A stretch of 64,000 nucleotides of DNA from Hyphomicrobiales bacterium (GCA_900465915.1 UBKJ01000002.1:124001-188000), one strand, 5' to 3'; numbered from the stretch's first letter, positions 36,512 to 48,681 are shown. Numbers and translations: made by a program. The notes: generated from the letters alone by a model not told the origin.

Positions 36512-38329
36512 ATGGCGATGAAGCTCGGACTTTCCCGCAAGGACAGGAACGGCGCCGCGCCGGCCGGCGAAGCGTCGCCCGCCGGCGACATGGCCTTCGT
36601 CGGCTCGCGCAAGAAGCACGGCAGCCGCGCGCGCAACCGCCTTTTGATGGTGATGGCCTGCTTCGCCGGCATCTACGGCGTCATCGGCGGCAAGCTCGTC
36701 TATTTCGGCGCCATCGGCGGCGGCGAGGAGGACACGGCGGCGCCGCCGGCGCAGCAGATCGCGGCGCGGCCCGACATCCTCGACCGCAACGGGGCTATCC
36801 TCGCCACCGACATCAAGACCGCCTCGCTCTACGCCGAGCCGCGCAAGATCTCCGACCCGGACGAGGCGGTGGAGCTTCTGTCCACCGTGCTGCCGGACCT
36901 CGACTACGACACCACCTACAAGCGGCTCAAGAGCGGCGCCGGCTTCGTCTGGATCAAGCGCGGGCTGACGCCCAAGCAGCAGAGCCAGATCATGACGCTG
37001 GGCGTGCCGGGCATCGGCTTCCGCACCGAGGAGCGCCGCTTCTATCCCAGCGGCTCGACCGCCTCGCATATTCTCGGCCTGGTCAATATCGACAACCAGG
37101 GCATCGCGGGGATGGAGAAATATATCGACACCCAGGGCCTCACCGACCTGCGCTCGGCGGGGCTCGCCACCGGCCAGTCGCTGGAGCCGGTGCGGCTCTC
37201 CATCGACATCCGCGTGCAGCACGTGCTGCACGACGTGGTCGCCGACGCCATGCAGCGCTACCGCGCCATCGCGGCCGGCGCGGTCGTGCTCAACGTCAAG
37301 ACCGGCGAAGTGATGGCCATGGTCTCCATGCCGGATTTCGACCCCAACAATCCGGTGCACGCGCTCGACAAGGACCGGCTCAACCGCATGTCGGCCGGCA
37401 CCTACGAGATGGGCTCGACCATCAAGAGCTTCACCACCGCCATGGCGCTCGATTCGGGCAAGTTCAATTTGCAGTCCAAGCTCGACGCCACCCATCCGCT
37501 GGTGATCGGCCGGCAGGTGATCCACGATTTCCACAGCAAGTCGCGCTGGCTGACGCTGCCGGAAGTGTTCATCTATTCGTCCAATATCGGCTCGGGCCGC
37601 GAGGCCGACGCGGTCGGCATCGAGGGCCACCGGGCGTTCCTGAAGAAGATGGGCCTTCTCGACCGCATGCAGACGGAGCTGCCCGAAGTGGCGCGCCCCG
37701 TCGAGCCGCGCGTGTGGAAGAAGGTCCATTCCATGACCATCGCCTTCGGCCACGGGATGATGACGACGCCCCTGCAGACGGCGGTGGGCGCGACGGCGCT
37801 GATGAACGGCGGCAGGCTGATCGAGCCGACCTTCCTGCCGCGCACCGAGGAGGAGGCCGCCAAGGTCGCCAAGCGCGTGGTGCCGCCGCAGGTCTCGGCC
37901 GACATGCGCTATCTCTATCGCCTCAACGCCACCGCGCCCGGCGGCTCGGGCCATCGCGCGGCGGTGCCGGGCTATCGCGTCGGCGGCAAGACCGGCACGG
38001 CCAACAAGGTCGTGCACGGGCGCTACGCCAACGACGTGCGCTTCAACGCCTTCCTCGCCTCGTTCCCGATCGACGATCCGGCCTATGTGGTTTTGACCAT
38101 CATCGACGAGCCGAAGCCCGAGCCGGGCAAGACGGTGGCCACCGCCGGCATGAACGCCGCGCCGATGGCCTCCGACATCATCGCCCGCTCGGCCTCGTTC
38201 CTCGGCGTCAAGCCCGATTTCCGACTCGATGCGATGCCAGCAATGGTGAGCAACACGACCGACGATTCCTCCTTCGCGCCGAAGGGGACCCCGTCGGTGG
38301 CGTTCAACGACGCCGAAACCTATGATTGA
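36512..38329 (+). CDS. ftsI: Peptidoglycan transpeptidase FtsI (PBP3)
   Basis: This 605-residue class B penicillin-binding protein is the septal cross-linking enzyme, active with FtsW. It has a cytosolic N-terminus, one membrane segment (about 43-67) and a dimerisation domain. The transpeptidase domain has Ser302-Thr-Ile-Lys305 (active Ser), Ser356-Ser-Asn358 and Lys493-Thr-Gly495. Length is typical for the order. The next gene, murE, starts 52 bp downstream after three imperfect repeats. Confidence 0.95.
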   Translation: MAMKLGLSRKDRNGAAPAGEASPAGDMAFVGSRKKHGSRARNRLLMVMACFAGIYGVIGGKLVYFGAIGGGEEDTAAPPAQQIAARPDILDRNGAILATDIKTASLYAEPRKISDPDEAVELLSTVLPDLDYDTTYKRLKSGAGFVWIKRGLTPKQQSQIMTLGVPGIGFRTEERRFYPSGSTASHILGLVNIDNQGIAGMEKYIDTQGLTDLRSAGLATGQSLEPVRLSIDIRVQHVLHDVVADAMQRYRAIAAGAVVLNVKTGEVMAMVSMPDFDPNNPVHALDKDRLNRMSAGTYEMGSTIKSFTTAMALDSGKFNLQSKLDATHPLVIGRQVIHDFHSKSRWLTLPEVFIYSSNIGSGREADAVGIEGHRAFLKKMGLLDRMQTELPEVARPVEPRVWKKVHSMTIAFGHGMMTTPLQTAVGATALMNGGRLIEPTFLPRTEEEAAKVAKRVVPPQVSADMRYLYRLNATAPGGSGHRAAVPGYRVGGKTGTANKVVHGRYANDVRFNAFLASFPIDDPAYVVLTIIDEPKPEPGKTVATAGMNAAPMASDIIARSASFLGVKPDFRLDAMPAMVSNTTDDSSFAPKGTPSVAFNDAETYD

Positions 38330-38340
38330 TTCGCGCCAAA

Positions 38341-38380
38341 GCTGATTTGAGAAAGCTGAGTTTGGGCAGGCTGGATTTGA
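38341..38380 (+). repeat. Three imperfect direct repeats between ftsI and murE
   Basis: GCTGATTTGA (38341), GCTGAGTTTG (38355) and GCTGGATTTGA (38370) are spaced by 14-15 bases in the only sizeable gap of this part of the operon. The last copy ends at the murE start. Confidence 0.55.
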
Positions 38381-38381
38381 T

Positions 38382-39854
38382 ATGACCATGAAACTGAAGG
38401 ACATCGCCCTTTTCTCGCAACTGGCCGCCGGGCCGGCGGCCGCGCTGGAGATCACCGGCGTCGCCTCCGATTCGCGCAAAGTCGAGCGCGGTTTCCTGTT
38501 CGCGGCGCTGAAGGGCGTCAAGGCCGACGGCGCCGCCTTCGTCGCCGACGCGGTCAGGCGCGGGGCCGCCGCGATCATCGCCGCCAAGGACGCGGCGCTG
38601 GGCGACGTCGGCGTGCCGGTGCTGCATGTCGACGATCCGCGCCACGCGCTGGCGGTGGCCGCCGCCGCCTTCTACGGCGCGCAGCCGCCGGTGATGGTCG
38701 CCGTGACCGGCACCAGCGGCAAGACCTCCGTCGCCTCCTTCACGCGCCAGATCTGGGCCTATGCCGGCTTTCCGGCCGCCAATATCGGCACGACCGGCGT
38801 GTTCTCGCCCACCCGCGCCGACTATAATTCGCTGACCACGCCGGACCCGGTGGAATTGCACCGCGTCTTGAAGGAACTGGCCGACGAGGGCGTCACCCAC
38901 GCCGCCATGGAGGCCTCCTCGCACGGGCTCGACCAGCGCCGCCTCGACGGCGTGGCGCTGTCGGCCGGGGCCTTCACCAATCTCGGCCGCGACCACATGG
39001 ACTACCACGCCACCGTCGACGAATATCTGGGCGCGAAGATGCGCCTGTTCGACACGCTGCTGCCCAAGGGCGCGCCGGCCATCATCTTCGCCGACGACCA
39101 TTTTTCCGCCCGCGCCATCGAGGCGGCGAAGGCCGCCGGGCTGGACGTGAAGACGGTCGGGCGCAAGGGCAATTTCATCACCTTGAAGCGCGTCGAGCAC
39201 GAGCGCTTCCGCCAGCATGTGGAGGTGCGCATCGGCGACGAGATCTTCGAGATCTCGCTGCCGCTGGCCGGCGACTTCCAGGTCGCCAACGCGCTGGTCG
39301 CCGCCGGCCTCGCCATGGTGACGGGGGTTCCCGCCGCCGCCGCCATGCGCGCGCTGGAGCGGCTCAAGGGCGCGCCGGGGCGGCTCGACCTCGTCGGCGC
39401 CACCGAGGACGGCGCGCCGGCCTATGTCGACTACGCCCACAAGCCGGAGGCGCTCGAAAACGTGCTGACCTCGGTGCGGCCCTTCACCACCGGCCGCGTC
39501 GTCGTGGTGTTCGGCTGCGGCGGCGACCGCGACAAGGGCAAGCGCCCGATCATGGGCGAGATCGCCGCGCGGCTGGCCGACGTGGTGATCGTCACCGACG
39601 ACAATCCGCGCTCGGAGGTCCCGGCGCAGATCCGCTCCGAGATCATGGCGGCGGCCCCCGGCGCAACCGAGATCGGCGACCGCCGCGAGGCCATCTTCAC
39701 CGCCGTCTCCATGCTCAACGCCGGCGACACGCTGGTGGTGGCCGGCAAGGGCCACGAGGAAGGCCAGATCGTCGGCGGCGTCACGCTGCCCTTCTCCGAC
39801 CACGCCGAGGTGGCGGCGGCGCTGAAGAGCCGGCTCGAGGAGAACGAGGCATGA
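38382..39854 (+). CDS. murE: UDP-MurNAc-tripeptide synthetase MurE
   Basis: This 490-residue ATP ligase adds the third amino acid to UDP-MurNAc-L-Ala-D-Glu. The ATP loop is GTSGKT (110-115). The motif DNPR (407-410) marks ligases that use meso-diaminopimelate rather than lysine. [20 protein letters not shown] and [16 protein letters not shown] are also typical. ATG 38382 lacks a good ribosome site; an in-frame ATG stands six bases later. The stop overlaps the murF start by four bases. Confidence 0.95.
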   Translation: MTMKLKDIALFSQLAAGPAAALEITGVASDSRKVERGFLFAALKGVKADGAAFVADAVRRGAAAIIAAKDAALGDVGVPVLHVDDPRHALAVAAAAFYGAQPPVMVAVTGTSGKTSVASFTRQIWAYAGFPAANIGTTGVFSPTRADYNSLTTPDPVELHRVLKELADEGVTHAAMEASSHGLDQRRLDGVALSAGAFTNLGRDHMDYHATVDEYLGAKMRLFDTLLPKGAPAIIFADDHFSARAIEAAKAAGLDVKTVGRKGNFITLKRVEHERFRQHVEVRIGDEIFEISLPLAGDFQVANALVAAGLAMVTGVPAAAAMRALERLKGAPGRLDLVGATEDGAPAYVDYAHKPEALENVLTSVRPFTTGRVVVVFGCGGDRDKGKRPIMGEIAARLADVVIVTDDNPRSEVPAQIRSEIMAAAPGATEIGDRREAIFTAVSMLNAGDTLVVAGKGHEEGQIVGGVTLPFSDHAEVAAALKSRLEENEA

Positions 39855-41281
39855 GCGCCTGGCTGTGGACATCCGCCGACCTGGTCGAGGCCATGGGCGG
39901 CCGGCCGATCGGCGCGCTGCCGGAGGGGATCACCGGCGTCTCCATCGACAGCCGCACGCTGAGCCCCGGCGAGGCCTTCTTCGCCATCAAGGGCGACCAG
40001 TTCGACGGGCACGACTTCGCCACCGCCGCCATGGCGGCCGGGGCGGGGCTGCTGGTGGTGGCCGAGCATCGGCTGCCGGCCTTCGGCAACATCAAGGCGC
40101 CGCTGGTCGTGGTCGAGGACGTGCTGGAGGCGCTGACGCGGCTCGGCCTCGCCGCGCGGGCGCGGTCGAAGGCGCAGATCATCGCCGTCACCGGCTCGGT
40201 CGGCAAGACCACCACCAAGGAAGCGCTGCGCCACGTGCTGTCGGAGGCGGGCAAGGTGCACGCCTCCGCCGCCTCGTTCAACAATCACTGGGGCGTGCCG
40301 CTGACGCTCGCCCGCATGCCGGCCGACGCCGATTACGGCGTGTTCGAGATCGGCATGAACCATCACAATGAAATCCGCCCGCTGGTGAAGATGGTGCGGC
40401 CGCATGTGGCGCTGGTCACGCTGATCGCGCCGGCGCATATGGGCCATTTCGCCAATCTGGAGGAGATCGCCACCGCCAAGGCGGAGATCTTCGAGGGCGT
40501 GGTCCCGGGCGGCTATGCGCTGCTCAACCGCGACGACAAGCGCTTCAAGCAGCTCGACGAGCTGGCGCGCAAGGCCGGCGTCGAGCATGTCGCCACCTTC
40601 GGCGAGAACGCGCGCGCCGATTATCGCCTGCTGGAGGTGCGGCTGCATGCGGCCTGCTCCTGCATGGCGGTGAAGATCGCCGGGCAGGACGCGGCGATCA
40701 AGGTCGGCATGCCCGGCCGACACATCGTGCAGAACATGCTCGCCGTGCTCGGCGCGGCGCATCTGGTCGGCGCGGACATGGCCAAGGTGGCGCTCGCCAT
40801 GGCGACGCTGTCGGCCGAAAAAGGGCGCGGCGCGCGCCACGTGCTCCAGCACGGCGAGGGCGGCGCCTTCACGCTGATCGACGAGAGCTACAACGCCAAC
40901 CCCACCTCCATGCGCGCGGCGCTGGGGCTTCTGCATTCGGCGCGGCCGGAAGGCCGCGGGCGGCGCATCGCGGTGCTGGGCGACATGCTGGAGCTGGGCC
41001 GCCAGTCGGGCAAGCTGCACGCGGACCTCGCGCGCGCCATCGTCGACGCCGGGGTGGAGGCGCTTTATCTCGGCGGAACCGAGATGGCGGTGCTGAAAAA
41101 CGCCTTGCCGGTTGAAATTCACGTCGAATACAGGCAGAGCACCGACGAATTGTCGCCTCTGGTCGTCCGCGCGGTCCGGCCCGGCGACGTGATCATGGTG
41201 AAGTCGTCCAACGGGATCGGCTTCTCCCGGATCGTCAAGGCGCTCACGACCCAGTTTCCGCCGGTGGAACCGGCGGAATAG
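39851..41281 (+). CDS. murF: UDP-MurNAc-pentapeptide synthetase MurF
   Basis: This 476-residue ATP ligase adds D-Ala-D-Ala and completes the cytosolic pentapeptide precursor. The ATP loop is GSVGKT (115-120). [35 protein letters not shown] and LGDMLELG are family motifs. The ATGA overlap with murE points to coupling. The gap to mraY is 17 bp, with AAGGATT in it. Confidence 0.95.
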   Translation: MSAWLWTSADLVEAMGGRPIGALPEGITGVSIDSRTLSPGEAFFAIKGDQFDGHDFATAAMAAGAGLLVVAEHRLPAFGNIKAPLVVVEDVLEALTRLGLAARARSKAQIIAVTGSVGKTTTKEALRHVLSEAGKVHASAASFNNHWGVPLTLARMPADADYGVFEIGMNHHNEIRPLVKMVRPHVALVTLIAPAHMGHFANLEEIATAKAEIFEGVVPGGYALLNRDDKRFKQLDELARKAGVEHVATFGENARADYRLLEVRLHAACSCMAVKIAGQDAAIKVGMPGRHIVQNMLAVLGAAHLVGADMAKVALAMATLSAEKGRGARHVLQHGEGGAFTLIDESYNANPTSMRAALGLLHSARPEGRGRRIAVLGDMLELGRQSGKLHADLARAIVDAGVEALYLGGTEMAVLKNALPVEIHVEYRQSTDELSPLVVRAVRPGDVIMVKSSNGIGFSRIVKALTTQFPPVEPAE

Positions 41282-41298
41282 GCGAAGGATTCTTTTCA

Positions 41299-42381
41299 AT
41301 GCTGATGCTGCTCACCTTCTTCGCCGAACACCTGACCCCGCTCAACGTGTTCCGCTACATCACCTTCCGCACCGGCGGCGCGATGATCACCTCGGCGCTG
41401 ATCGTGTTCCTGTTCGGCCCCTCGATCATCGATTCGCTGCGCGTGCGGCAGGGCAAGGGCCAGCCGATCCGCGCCGACGGGCCGCAGACCCATTTCAAGA
41501 AGGCCGGCACCCCCACCATGGGCGGCCTGATGATCATGAGCGGCATCCTGATCTCGTGCTTCCTGTGGGGCAACCTGTCGAGCCGCTACGTCTGGGTGGT
41601 GCTGTTCGTCACCGTCGGCTTCGGGGCCATCGGCTTCTACGACGACTATCTCAAGGTCACCAAGCAGTCGCACAAGGGCTTCTCGGGCAAGTCGCGCCTC
41701 GGCATCGAGTTCCTGATCGCGGCCATCGCCGCCTTCGTCATCATGCGCGCCGGGCAGGAGCCGTTCTCCTCCTCGCTGACCTTCCCCTTCGCCAAGCAGC
41801 TCGTGCTCAACCTGGGCTGGTTCTTCGTGCCCTTCGCCGCCTTCGTCATGGTCGGCGCGGGCAACGCGGTCAACCTCACCGACGGCCTCGACGGCCTCGC
41901 CATCGTGCCGGTGATGGTGGCCGCCGCCTCCTTCGGCTTCATCGCCTATCTGTCGGGCAACGCCATCTTCGCCGACTATCTGCAGATCCATTTCGTGCCG
42001 GGCACGGGCGAGCTCGCCGTGGTGCTGGGCGCGGTGATCGGCGCGGGGCTCGGCTTCCTGTGGTTCAACGCGCCGCCGGCCGCCATCTTCATGGGCGACA
42101 CCGGCTCGCTGGCGCTGGGCGGCATGCTGGGCACGGTGGCCGTCGCCACCAAGCACGAGATCGTGCTCGCCATCATCGGCGGGCTGTTCGTGGTCGAGGC
42201 GCTGTCGGTCATCATCCAGGTCGGCTCGTTCAAGCTCACCGGCAAGCGCGTCTTCCTGATGGCCCCCATCCACCATCATTTCGAAAAGAAGGGCTGGACC
42301 GAGAGCCAGGTCGTGATCCGCTTCTGGATCGTCGCGATCATCCTCGCCATGATCGGCCTCTCCACCCTCAAGCTGCGGTAA
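41299..42381 (+). CDS. mraY: Phospho-MurNAc-pentapeptide transferase MraY
   Basis: This 360-residue inner membrane enzyme with ten predicted helices makes lipid I from UDP-MurNAc-pentapeptide and undecaprenyl phosphate. Catalytic and metal motifs: [49 protein letters not shown] and the His cluster [11 protein letters not shown]. Length equals the usual 360. It begins with ATG 41299 and is followed after 4 bp by murD. Confidence 0.96.
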   Translation: MLMLLTFFAEHLTPLNVFRYITFRTGGAMITSALIVFLFGPSIIDSLRVRQGKGQPIRADGPQTHFKKAGTPTMGGLMIMSGILISCFLWGNLSSRYVWVVLFVTVGFGAIGFYDDYLKVTKQSHKGFSGKSRLGIEFLIAAIAAFVIMRAGQEPFSSSLTFPFAKQLVLNLGWFFVPFAAFVMVGAGNAVNLTDGLDGLAIVPVMVAAASFGFIAYLSGNAIFADYLQIHFVPGTGELAVVLGAVIGAGLGFLWFNAPPAAIFMGDTGSLALGGMLGTVAVATKHEIVLAIIGGLFVVEALSVIIQVGSFKLTGKRVFLMAPIHHHFEKKGWTESQVVIRFWIVAIILAMIGLSTLKLR

Positions 42382-42385
42382 GCCC

Positions 42386-43789
42386 ATGATCCCGATCACC
42401 GCCCTCAAGGACAAGACCGTCGCCCTGTTCGGACTGGGCGGGTCGGGGCTCGCCACCGCCAAGGCGATCCTCGCCGGCGGCGCGCGGGTGGTGGCCTGGG
42501 ACGACAATCCCGACAGCGTGGCGCGGGCGCAGAGCGCCGGCGTCGCCACGGGCGACCTTAGGCAGGCGGACTGGTCGCAATTCGCCGCCTTCGTGCCGTC
42601 GCCCGGCGTGCCGCTGACCCATCCCAAGCCGCACTGGACCGTCGACCTCGCCCATGCGGCGGGCGTCGATATCGTCGGCGACGTCGAGCTTTTCGCGCGC
42701 GAGCGCCGGCTGATCGCGCCGGACTGCCCCTTCATCGCCATCACCGGCACCAACGGCAAGTCCACCACCACGGCGCTGATCGGCCACATCGTCAAGGCGT
42801 CGGGCCGCGACATGCAGCTCGGCGGCAATATCGGCACCGCCATCCTGACGCTCGACCCGCCCGCGCCGGGCCGCTTCTACGTGGTCGAATGCTCGTCCTA
42901 CCAGATCGACCTCGCGCCGTCGCTCGACCCCACGGCCGGCGTTCTCCTCAACCTCACCCCCGACCATCTCGACCGCCACGGCTCGATGGAGAACTACGCC
43001 GCCATCAAGGAGCGGCTGGTCGCGGCGAGCGAGACGGCCATCGTCGGCGTCGACGACGAGCATTGCCGCGCCATCGCCGACCGGCTCGAAGCCGAGGGGA
43101 CCAAGGTCGTGCGCATCTCCAAGGAGCGCGCGCTCGACAACGGGGCCTATGCCGAGGGCGCGACGCTGAAGGCGGCGAAGGACGGCGTCGCCGAGACGCT
43201 GCTGTCGCTCGAGGGCGTCGGCTCGCTGCGCGGCGCGCACAACGCGCAGAACGCGCTCGCCGCCGTCGAGGCCTGCCTGGCGGTGGGGCTGACGCTCGAC
43301 GAGATACGCCGCGGCATCCGCAGCTTTCCCGGCCTCGCGCACCGCATGGAGCAGGTGGGACGGCGCGGCAAGGTGCTGTTCGTCAACGATTCCAAGGCCA
43401 CCAACGCCGAGGCCACCGCGCCGGCGCTGTCGTCCTTTCCCGGCCATATCTACTGGATCGCCGGCGGCGTGCCCAAGGCCGGCGGCATCGCCGCGCTCGC
43501 GGGCTTCTTCCCGCGCGTGGCCAAGGCCTATCTGATCGGCGAGGCGGCGGCGCAGTTCGCGGCCACGCTCGGCGACGCCGCGCCGTTCGAGATTTCCGAC
43601 ACGCTGGCCGCCGCCGTCGAGCACGCCGCGCGCGACGCGGGCAATGACGCCGCGCCCGAGCCGGTGGTGCTGCTGTCGCCGGCCTGCGCCAGCTTCGACC
43701 AGTTCCAGAATTTCGAAAAACGCGGCGACGCCTTCCGCAACGCCGCGCTCGCGCTTCCGGGCGTCGAGAAGATAGGAGAGAAAAGCTGA
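42386..43789 (+). CDS. murD: UDP-MurNAc-L-alanine:D-glutamate ligase MurD
   Basis: This is a 467-residue ATP ligase. The N-terminal UDP-binding Rossmann part has [20 protein letters not shown]. The ATP loop GTNGKS is at 121-126, then [31 protein letters not shown] and [13 protein letters not shown]. The last codons carry GGAGAG before the start of ftsW, and the two genes share one base (TGATG). Confidence 0.95.
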   Translation: MIPITALKDKTVALFGLGGSGLATAKAILAGGARVVAWDDNPDSVARAQSAGVATGDLRQADWSQFAAFVPSPGVPLTHPKPHWTVDLAHAAGVDIVGDVELFARERRLIAPDCPFIAITGTNGKSTTTALIGHIVKASGRDMQLGGNIGTAILTLDPPAPGRFYVVECSSYQIDLAPSLDPTAGVLLNLTPDHLDRHGSMENYAAIKERLVAASETAIVGVDDEHCRAIADRLEAEGTKVVRISKERALDNGAYAEGATLKAAKDGVAETLLSLEGVGSLRGAHNAQNALAAVEACLAVGLTLDEIRRGIRSFPGLAHRMEQVGRRGKVLFVNDSKATNAEATAPALSSFPGHIYWIAGGVPKAGGIAALAGFFPRVAKAYLIGEAAAQFAATLGDAAPFEISDTLAAAVEHAARDAGNDAAPEPVVLLSPACASFDQFQNFEKRGDAFRNAALALPGVEKIGEKS

Positions 43790-44937
43790 TGGTAAGCCGT
43801 GTCGATCGCGGTCCCGTCGCCAATTGGTGGTGGACGATAGACCGCTTCTTCCTCGCCGCCTGTCTGGCCCTGATGGGGCTGGGCGTGCTCCTGTCCTTCG
43901 CCGCGAGCCCCGCCGTGGCCGAGCGCATCGGCCTCGACAGCTATCATTTCGTCACGCGCCAGATCGTGTTCATGGTCCCCGGCGTGGTGGTGATGATCGC
44001 GGTGTCCTTCCTCACCCCGCGCGAGATCCGGCGCTTCGCCCTGATCCTGCTCGCCGTCGCCATGGTGATGATGGTGGGGGCGCTGTTCTTCGGCATGGAG
44101 GTCAAGGGCGCGCGGCGCTGGGTCAACATCGTCGGCATCTCCATCCAGCCGTCGGAATTCATGAAGCCGGCCTTCGTGGTGGTGTGCGCGTGGCTGTTCT
44201 CGGAGCGCGAGCGCGGCGGCGACATGCCGGGCAACCTGCTCGCCATGATGCTGTTCGCCACCGTGGCGGGGCTTCTGGTGCTGCAGCCCGACCTCGGCCA
44301 GACCATGCTGACCGCCACCACCTGGGGCGCGATGTTCTTCCTCGCCGGCCTGCCGATCATCTGGATCGTCGCGCTGGGCGGGCTCGCCGTGGGCGGGGCC
44401 TTCAGCGCCTATGTCATCTTCCCGCATGTGGCGGGCCGCGTGAACCGCTTCCTCACCGGCCAGGGCGACACGTTCCAGGTCGACGCCGGCCGCGAGGCGA
44501 TCCTGCGCGGCGGCTGGTTCGGCCAGGGGCCGGGCGAGGGCACGATCAAGCGCATCATCCCCGACAGCCACACCGACTTCATCTTCTCGGTGGCGGCGGA
44601 GGAATACGGCATCATCCTGTGCCTGATCATCATGCTGCTCTTCGCCTTCATCGTCGTGCGCGGGCTCTCCATCGCGCTCAAGGAGCGCGATCCCTTCACC
44701 CGGCTCGCCGTGTCGGGCATCGTCATCCTGTTCGGCTTCCAGTCGATCATCAACATGGCGGTCAACCTGCATCTCATGCCCGCCAAGGGCATGACGCTGC
44801 CCTTCATCTCCTATGGCGGCTCGTCGCTGGTGGCGATCGCCATCACCATGGGCATATTGCTGGCGCTCACCCGCCGCCGCCCCGAGGCGCGCATGACGCA
44901 TACGGTCGGCCTCGGCCAGCGCGCCGCGGCGATGTGA
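43789..44937 (+). CDS. ftsW: Septal peptidoglycan polymerase FtsW
   Basis: This 382-residue SEDS family glycosyltransferase has about ten membrane helices. It polymerises lipid II at the septum together with FtsI. Motifs: [20 protein letters not shown] (with the conserved Lys/Arg and the PSE site), [27 protein letters not shown] and [14 protein letters not shown]. The basic C-terminus (RRRPEARM) is cytosolic. The start is ATG 43789, sharing its A with the murD stop. Confidence 0.95.
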   Translation: MVSRVDRGPVANWWWTIDRFFLAACLALMGLGVLLSFAASPAVAERIGLDSYHFVTRQIVFMVPGVVVMIAVSFLTPREIRRFALILLAVAMVMMVGALFFGMEVKGARRWVNIVGISIQPSEFMKPAFVVVCAWLFSERERGGDMPGNLLAMMLFATVAGLLVLQPDLGQTMLTATTWGAMFFLAGLPIIWIVALGGLAVGGAFSAYVIFPHVAGRVNRFLTGQGDTFQVDAGREAILRGGWFGQGPGEGTIKRIIPDSHTDFIFSVAAEEYGIILCLIIMLLFAFIVVRGLSIALKERDPFTRLAVSGIVILFGFQSIINMAVNLHLMPAKGMTLPFISYGGSSLVAIAITMGILLALTRRRPEARMTHTVGLGQRAAAM

Positions 44938-44944
44938 GGGCCAT

Positions 44945-46072
44945 ATGGGGAAGGGGACCATCGTTCTGGCCGCGGGGGGAACCGGCGGCCACCTGTTTCC
45001 GGCGGAGGCGCTGGCGCATGAGCTGAAGGCGCGCGGCTGGGACGTGCATCTCGCCACCGACGCGCGCGCGCAGCGCTTCGCCGGCGCCTTCGACCAGAAC
45101 CACGTGCACGTCATCCGCTCGGCCACCATCGCCGGGCGCAACCCGGCGGCGCTGGCGCGCACCATGCTGGCGCTGTGGCGCGGCAATCTCGACGCGCGCA
45201 AGCTGTTCCGGCGCCTGAAGCCGCAGCTCGTCGCCGGCTTCGGCGGCTATCCGACGCTGCCGCCGATCTACGCGGCGAGCCGCATGCGGATCCCGACGCT
45301 GATCCACGAGCAGAACGCCGTGATGGGCCGCGCCAACAAGGGGCTCGCGGGTCGCGTCGACGCCATCGCCGGCGGCTTCCTGCCCGAGACGGGCGGGGCG
45401 TTCTCATCGAAGACCGTGACCACCGGCAATCCGGTGCGCCCGCCGGTGCTGGCGGCGGCCAAGACGCCTTACGAGCCGGCCGGGACGGGGGCGCGGTTCC
45501 GCCTGCTGGTGTTCGGCGGCAGCCAGGGGGCGCAATTCTTCTCGCAGGCCATACCGGCGGCGGTGGGGCTGTTGCCGGCCGAGGCGCGGGCGCGGCTTCT
45601 CATCACCCAGCAGGCGCGCAAGGAGGACGAGGCGGCGGCGCGCGAGGCTTACGCCAAGCTCGGCGTTCCGGCCGACGTCGCGCCCTTCTTCACCGACATG
45701 CCGGCGCGCATGGCGGACGCGCATTTCGTCATTTCGCGCTCGGGCGCGTCGACCGTGTCGGAGATCGCGGCCATCGGCCGGCCGGCCATGCTGGTTCCCT
45801 TCCCGCATGCGCTCGACCACGACCAGGCGGCCAACGCGGCGGCGCTGGCGGCGGCCGGCGGGGCGGAGGTGATCCGCCAGTCCGAGCTTTCGCCCGAGCG
45901 GCTGCGCGACATCATCCTTGCGGCCATGGACGAGCCCGAGCGGCTGGCCGCGATGGCGCGGGCGGCGCGCGGCGCGGGCCGGCCCGACGCGGCGCGGTTG
46001 CTTGCCGACCTCGCAGAGGCTATTGCATCGGGCCGAACCGTGCAGCAATTCAAGGAAGGAAAACGGCCATGA
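44945..46072 (+). CDS. murG: UDP-GlcNAc:lipid I GlcNAc transferase MurG
   Basis: This 375-residue peripheral membrane GT-B enzyme makes lipid II. The first glycine loop GGTGGH is at 11-16, and the second glycine-rich loop is [37 protein letters not shown] and [20 protein letters not shown] line the active site and donor site. The ATG is seven bases after the ftsW stop. The last four bases overlap murC. Confidence 0.95.
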   Translation: MGKGTIVLAAGGTGGHLFPAEALAHELKARGWDVHLATDARAQRFAGAFDQNHVHVIRSATIAGRNPAALARTMLALWRGNLDARKLFRRLKPQLVAGFGGYPTLPPIYAASRMRIPTLIHEQNAVMGRANKGLAGRVDAIAGGFLPETGGAFSSKTVTTGNPVRPPVLAAAKTPYEPAGTGARFRLLVFGGSQGAQFFSQAIPAAVGLLPAEARARLLITQQARKEDEAAAREAYAKLGVPADVAPFFTDMPARMADAHFVISRSGASTVSEIAAIGRPAMLVPFPHALDHDQAANAAALAAAGGAEVIRQSELSPERLRDIILAAMDEPERLAAMARAARGAGRPDAARLLADLAEAIASGRTVQQFKEGKRP

Positions 46073-47475
46073 AAATGCCGCTCAATATCGGCCTGGTCCA
46101 TTTCATCGGCATCGGCGGCATCGGCATGAGCGGCATCGCCGAGGCGCTGCACAGCCTGGGCTACGCCGTGCAGGGCTCCGACCAGTCGGACGGGGCCAAC
46201 GTCCAGCGCCTGCGCGACAAGGGCATCGAGGTCTTCGTCGGCCACAAGGCCGAGAATATCGGCGAGGCCGAGGTGATCGTGGTCTCGACCGCCATCCGCA
46301 AGAACAATCCCGAGCTGGTCGCCGCGCGCGAAAAGCACCTGCCCATCGTGCGCCGCGCCGAAATGCTGGCCGAGCTGATGCGCTTCCGCCATGCGGTGGC
46401 GATCGGCGGCACCCACGGCAAGACCACCACCACCTCCATGGTGGCGGCGCTGCTCGACGCGGGTCACCTGGACCCGACCGTGATCAATGGCGGCATCATC
46501 AACGCCTACGGCACCAACGCCCGCATGGGCGACGGCGACTGGATGGTGGTGGAGGCCGACGAGAGCGACGGCACCTTCCTGAAGCTGCCGGCCGACGTGG
46601 CGGTGGTCACCAATATCGATCCCGAGCATCTCGACCATTACGGCAGTTTCGACAACGTTCGCGCGGCTTTCGCGCAATTCGTCGAGAACGTGCCCTTCTA
46701 CGGCTTCGGCGTCATGTGCCTCGACCACCCGGAAGTGCAGGCGCTGGTCGGCCGCATCGAGGACCGCCGCATCGTCACCTATGGCGAGAACCCGCAGGCC
46801 GAGGTGCGCTTCGTCAACCAGCGCATGGACGGCGCGGCCAACCTGTTCGACGTGGTGATCCGCTCGCGCAAGGGCGAGGTGACGGAGATCAACGGGCTGC
46901 GCCTGCCGATGCCGGGCCGGCACAACGTCTCCAACGCCACCGCGGCCATCGCGGTCGCGCACGAGCTGGGCATTTCCGCCGACGACATCCGCCGCGGGCT
47001 CCTGTCCTTCGGCGGCGTCAAGCGCCGCTTCACCCATACGGGCTCGTGGAACGGCGTCGAGGTGTTCGACGATTACGGCCACCATCCGGTGGAGATCCGC
47101 GCCGTGCTCAGGGCCGCGCGCGAGGCGACCAAGGGCCGCGTCGTGGCCATCGTGCAGCCGCACCGCTTCACCCGCCTCGCCAGCCTGTTCGACGAATTCG
47201 CCGCCTGCTTCAACGACGCCGACACGGTGATCGTCACGCCGGTCTACACCGCCGGCGAGGACCCGATCGAGGGCGTCAATTCCGAGACGCTGGTGAGCCG
47301 CATCAAGACTGTCGGCCATCGCGACGCGCGCTACGCCACCGGGCCGGAGGCGCTGGCCCCGCTGGTGGCGGGCATCGCCGAGCCGGGCGATTTCGTGGTC
47401 TGCCTCGGCGCCGGCAACATCACCCAATGGGCCTACGCCCTGCCGAAGGAACTGACCCAGCAGGGTGCGCAATGA
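46069..47475 (+). CDS. murC: UDP-MurNAc:L-alanine ligase MurC
   Basis: This 468-residue ATP ligase adds the first amino acid of the stem peptide. The UDP-binding loop is [12 protein letters not shown] (11-22). The ATP loop is GTHGKT (114-119). [34 protein letters not shown] and [15 protein letters not shown] follow. AAGGAAGG precedes the start, which overlaps murG by ATGA. Its own stop overlaps the murB start in the same way. Confidence 0.95.
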   Translation: MKMPLNIGLVHFIGIGGIGMSGIAEALHSLGYAVQGSDQSDGANVQRLRDKGIEVFVGHKAENIGEAEVIVVSTAIRKNNPELVAAREKHLPIVRRAEMLAELMRFRHAVAIGGTHGKTTTTSMVAALLDAGHLDPTVINGGIINAYGTNARMGDGDWMVVEADESDGTFLKLPADVAVVTNIDPEHLDHYGSFDNVRAAFAQFVENVPFYGFGVMCLDHPEVQALVGRIEDRRIVTYGENPQAEVRFVNQRMDGAANLFDVVIRSRKGEVTEINGLRLPMPGRHNVSNATAAIAVAHELGISADDIRRGLLSFGGVKRRFTHTGSWNGVEVFDDYGHHPVEIRAVLRAAREATKGRVVAIVQPHRFTRLASLFDEFAACFNDADTVIVTPVYTAGEDPIEGVNSETLVSRIKTVGHRDARYATGPEALAPLVAGIAEPGDFVVCLGAGNITQWAYALPKELTQQGAQ

Positions 47476-48440
47476 TGGAAAGCGGCGAGACGCTCCTCAA
47501 GAAGCTCGAAGGCCGGTTCGCCGGGTTGCGCGGTCGGCTGACGCCGGACGCGGGCATGGACAAGATCACCTGGTTCCGCGCCGGCGGGCCGGCGCAGGTG
47601 CTGTTCCAGCCCGCCGACGAGGAGGACCTCGCGGCCTTCCTCCGCGCCGCGCCGGAGGAGTTTCCGATCCTGCCGGTCGGCATCGGCTCCAACCTTCTGG
47701 TGCGCGACGGCGGCGTTCCGGGCTTCGTGGTGCGGCTTTCGGCCAAGGGCTTCGGCGAGGTCGAGCGGGCGTCCGAGACGCGGCTGCGCGCCGGGGCGGC
47801 CACGCCCGACAAGCGCGTAGCGGCCGCCGCGCTGGAGGCGGGGCTCGCGGGCTTCCATTTCTATCACGGCATTCCGGGCGGGATCGGCGGGGCGCTGCGC
47901 ATGAACGCCGGCGCCAACGGCGTCGAGACTTGCGAGCGCGTGGTGGAAGTGCGCGCGCTCGACCGCAAGGGCGACCTGCACGTGCTCTCCAACGCCGAGA
48001 TGGGCTACGCCTACCGGCATTCCTCGGCCGCGCCCGACCTCATCTTCACCTCGGCGCTGTTCGAGGGCGAGCCAGGCGAGCGCGAGGCCATCCAGGCGGC
48101 CATGGACGCGGTGCAGCAGCACCGCGAGACGGTGCAGCCGGTGCGCGAGAAGACCGGCGGCTCGACCTTCAAGAATCCCGAGGGCACCTCGGCCTGGAAG
48201 GAGATCGACAAGGCCGGCTGTCGCGGTCTCAGGGTCGGCGGCGCGCAGATGTCGGAAATGCATTGCAACTTCATGATCAACACCGGCGACGCCACCGGCC
48301 ACGACCTGGAGACGCTGGGCGAGACCGTTCGCGCCAGGGTTTTGGAGACTTCCGGCATTCGCCTGCACTGGGAGATCAAGCGTCTCGGTTTGTTCCGCGA
48401 CGGCGAGCGGATCGAGGAATTCCTCGGAAAATCCGTATAA
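47472..48440 (+). CDS. murB: UDP-N-acetylenolpyruvylglucosamine reductase MurB
   Basis: This 322-residue FAD enzyme reduces UDP-enolpyruvyl-GlcNAc to UDP-MurNAc with NADPH. Motifs: [33 protein letters not shown] (FAD), [20 protein letters not shown] and [10 protein letters not shown]. The late Glu of HWEIKRLG is in the usual place. Two ATGs in tandem (47472, 47475) open the gene; the first gives the ATGA overlap with murC. A terminator follows, so the first dcw transcript probably ends here. Confidence 0.95.
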   Translation: MMESGETLLKKLEGRFAGLRGRLTPDAGMDKITWFRAGGPAQVLFQPADEEDLAAFLRAAPEEFPILPVGIGSNLLVRDGGVPGFVVRLSAKGFGEVERASETRLRAGAATPDKRVAAAALEAGLAGFHFYHGIPGGIGGALRMNAGANGVETCERVVEVRALDRKGDLHVLSNAEMGYAYRHSSAAPDLIFTSALFEGEPGEREAIQAAMDAVQQHRETVQPVREKTGGSTFKNPEGTSAWKEIDKAGCRGLRVGGAQMSEMHCNFMINTGDATGHDLETLGETVRARVLETSGIRLHWEIKRLGLFRDGERIEEFLGKSV

Positions 48441-48447
48441 AAATTTT

Positions 48448-48481
48448 GCCCGGACTTGCGCCTGAAATTCCGGGCTTTTTT
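48448..48481 (+). terminator. Rho-independent terminator after murB
   Basis: GCCCGGA (48448-48454) pairs with TCCGGGC (48469-48475). Six T follow (48476-48481). It divides the dcw cluster into rsmH-murB and ddl-ftsZ units. Confidence 0.85.
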
Positions 48482-48558
48482 GCTTTTCGGCGCTTTGGGC
48501 GGCCCCCGTTCCCCCCGATGGGGTCTTGTCACGGATTCAATCCTCTGATTCTTTAGGG

Positions 48559-48566
48559 TTAACCAT
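48559..48566 (+). promoter_or_regulatory. CtrA-type half-site before ddl
   Basis: TTAACCAT stands in the 241 bp gap murB-ddl, 116 bp before ddl. The upstream partner TTAA is not at the right distance, so this is only half a site. A small hairpin GCAGGA/TCCTGC lies near 48583-48597. Confidence 0.35.
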
Positions 48567-48681
48567 ACAGTGATTTGATTCGGCAGGATTTTCCTGCTGC
48601 AGGCTTCTGCGGCCCCGGTTGGCGGGCCACGGTACGCCATTGTTGATTCGAGCGCGGTTTTCGCGCAGAGGGGAAAACGAC

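Noticed and set aside
45918..46068. Long open frames that overlap the dcw genes in other frames, some over 600 codons, for instance in front of murC and murB
   Set aside because: High-GC codon bias opens alternative frames. Their translations are Arg/Ala/Gly-rich without motifs, and the true genes occupy the same DNA.
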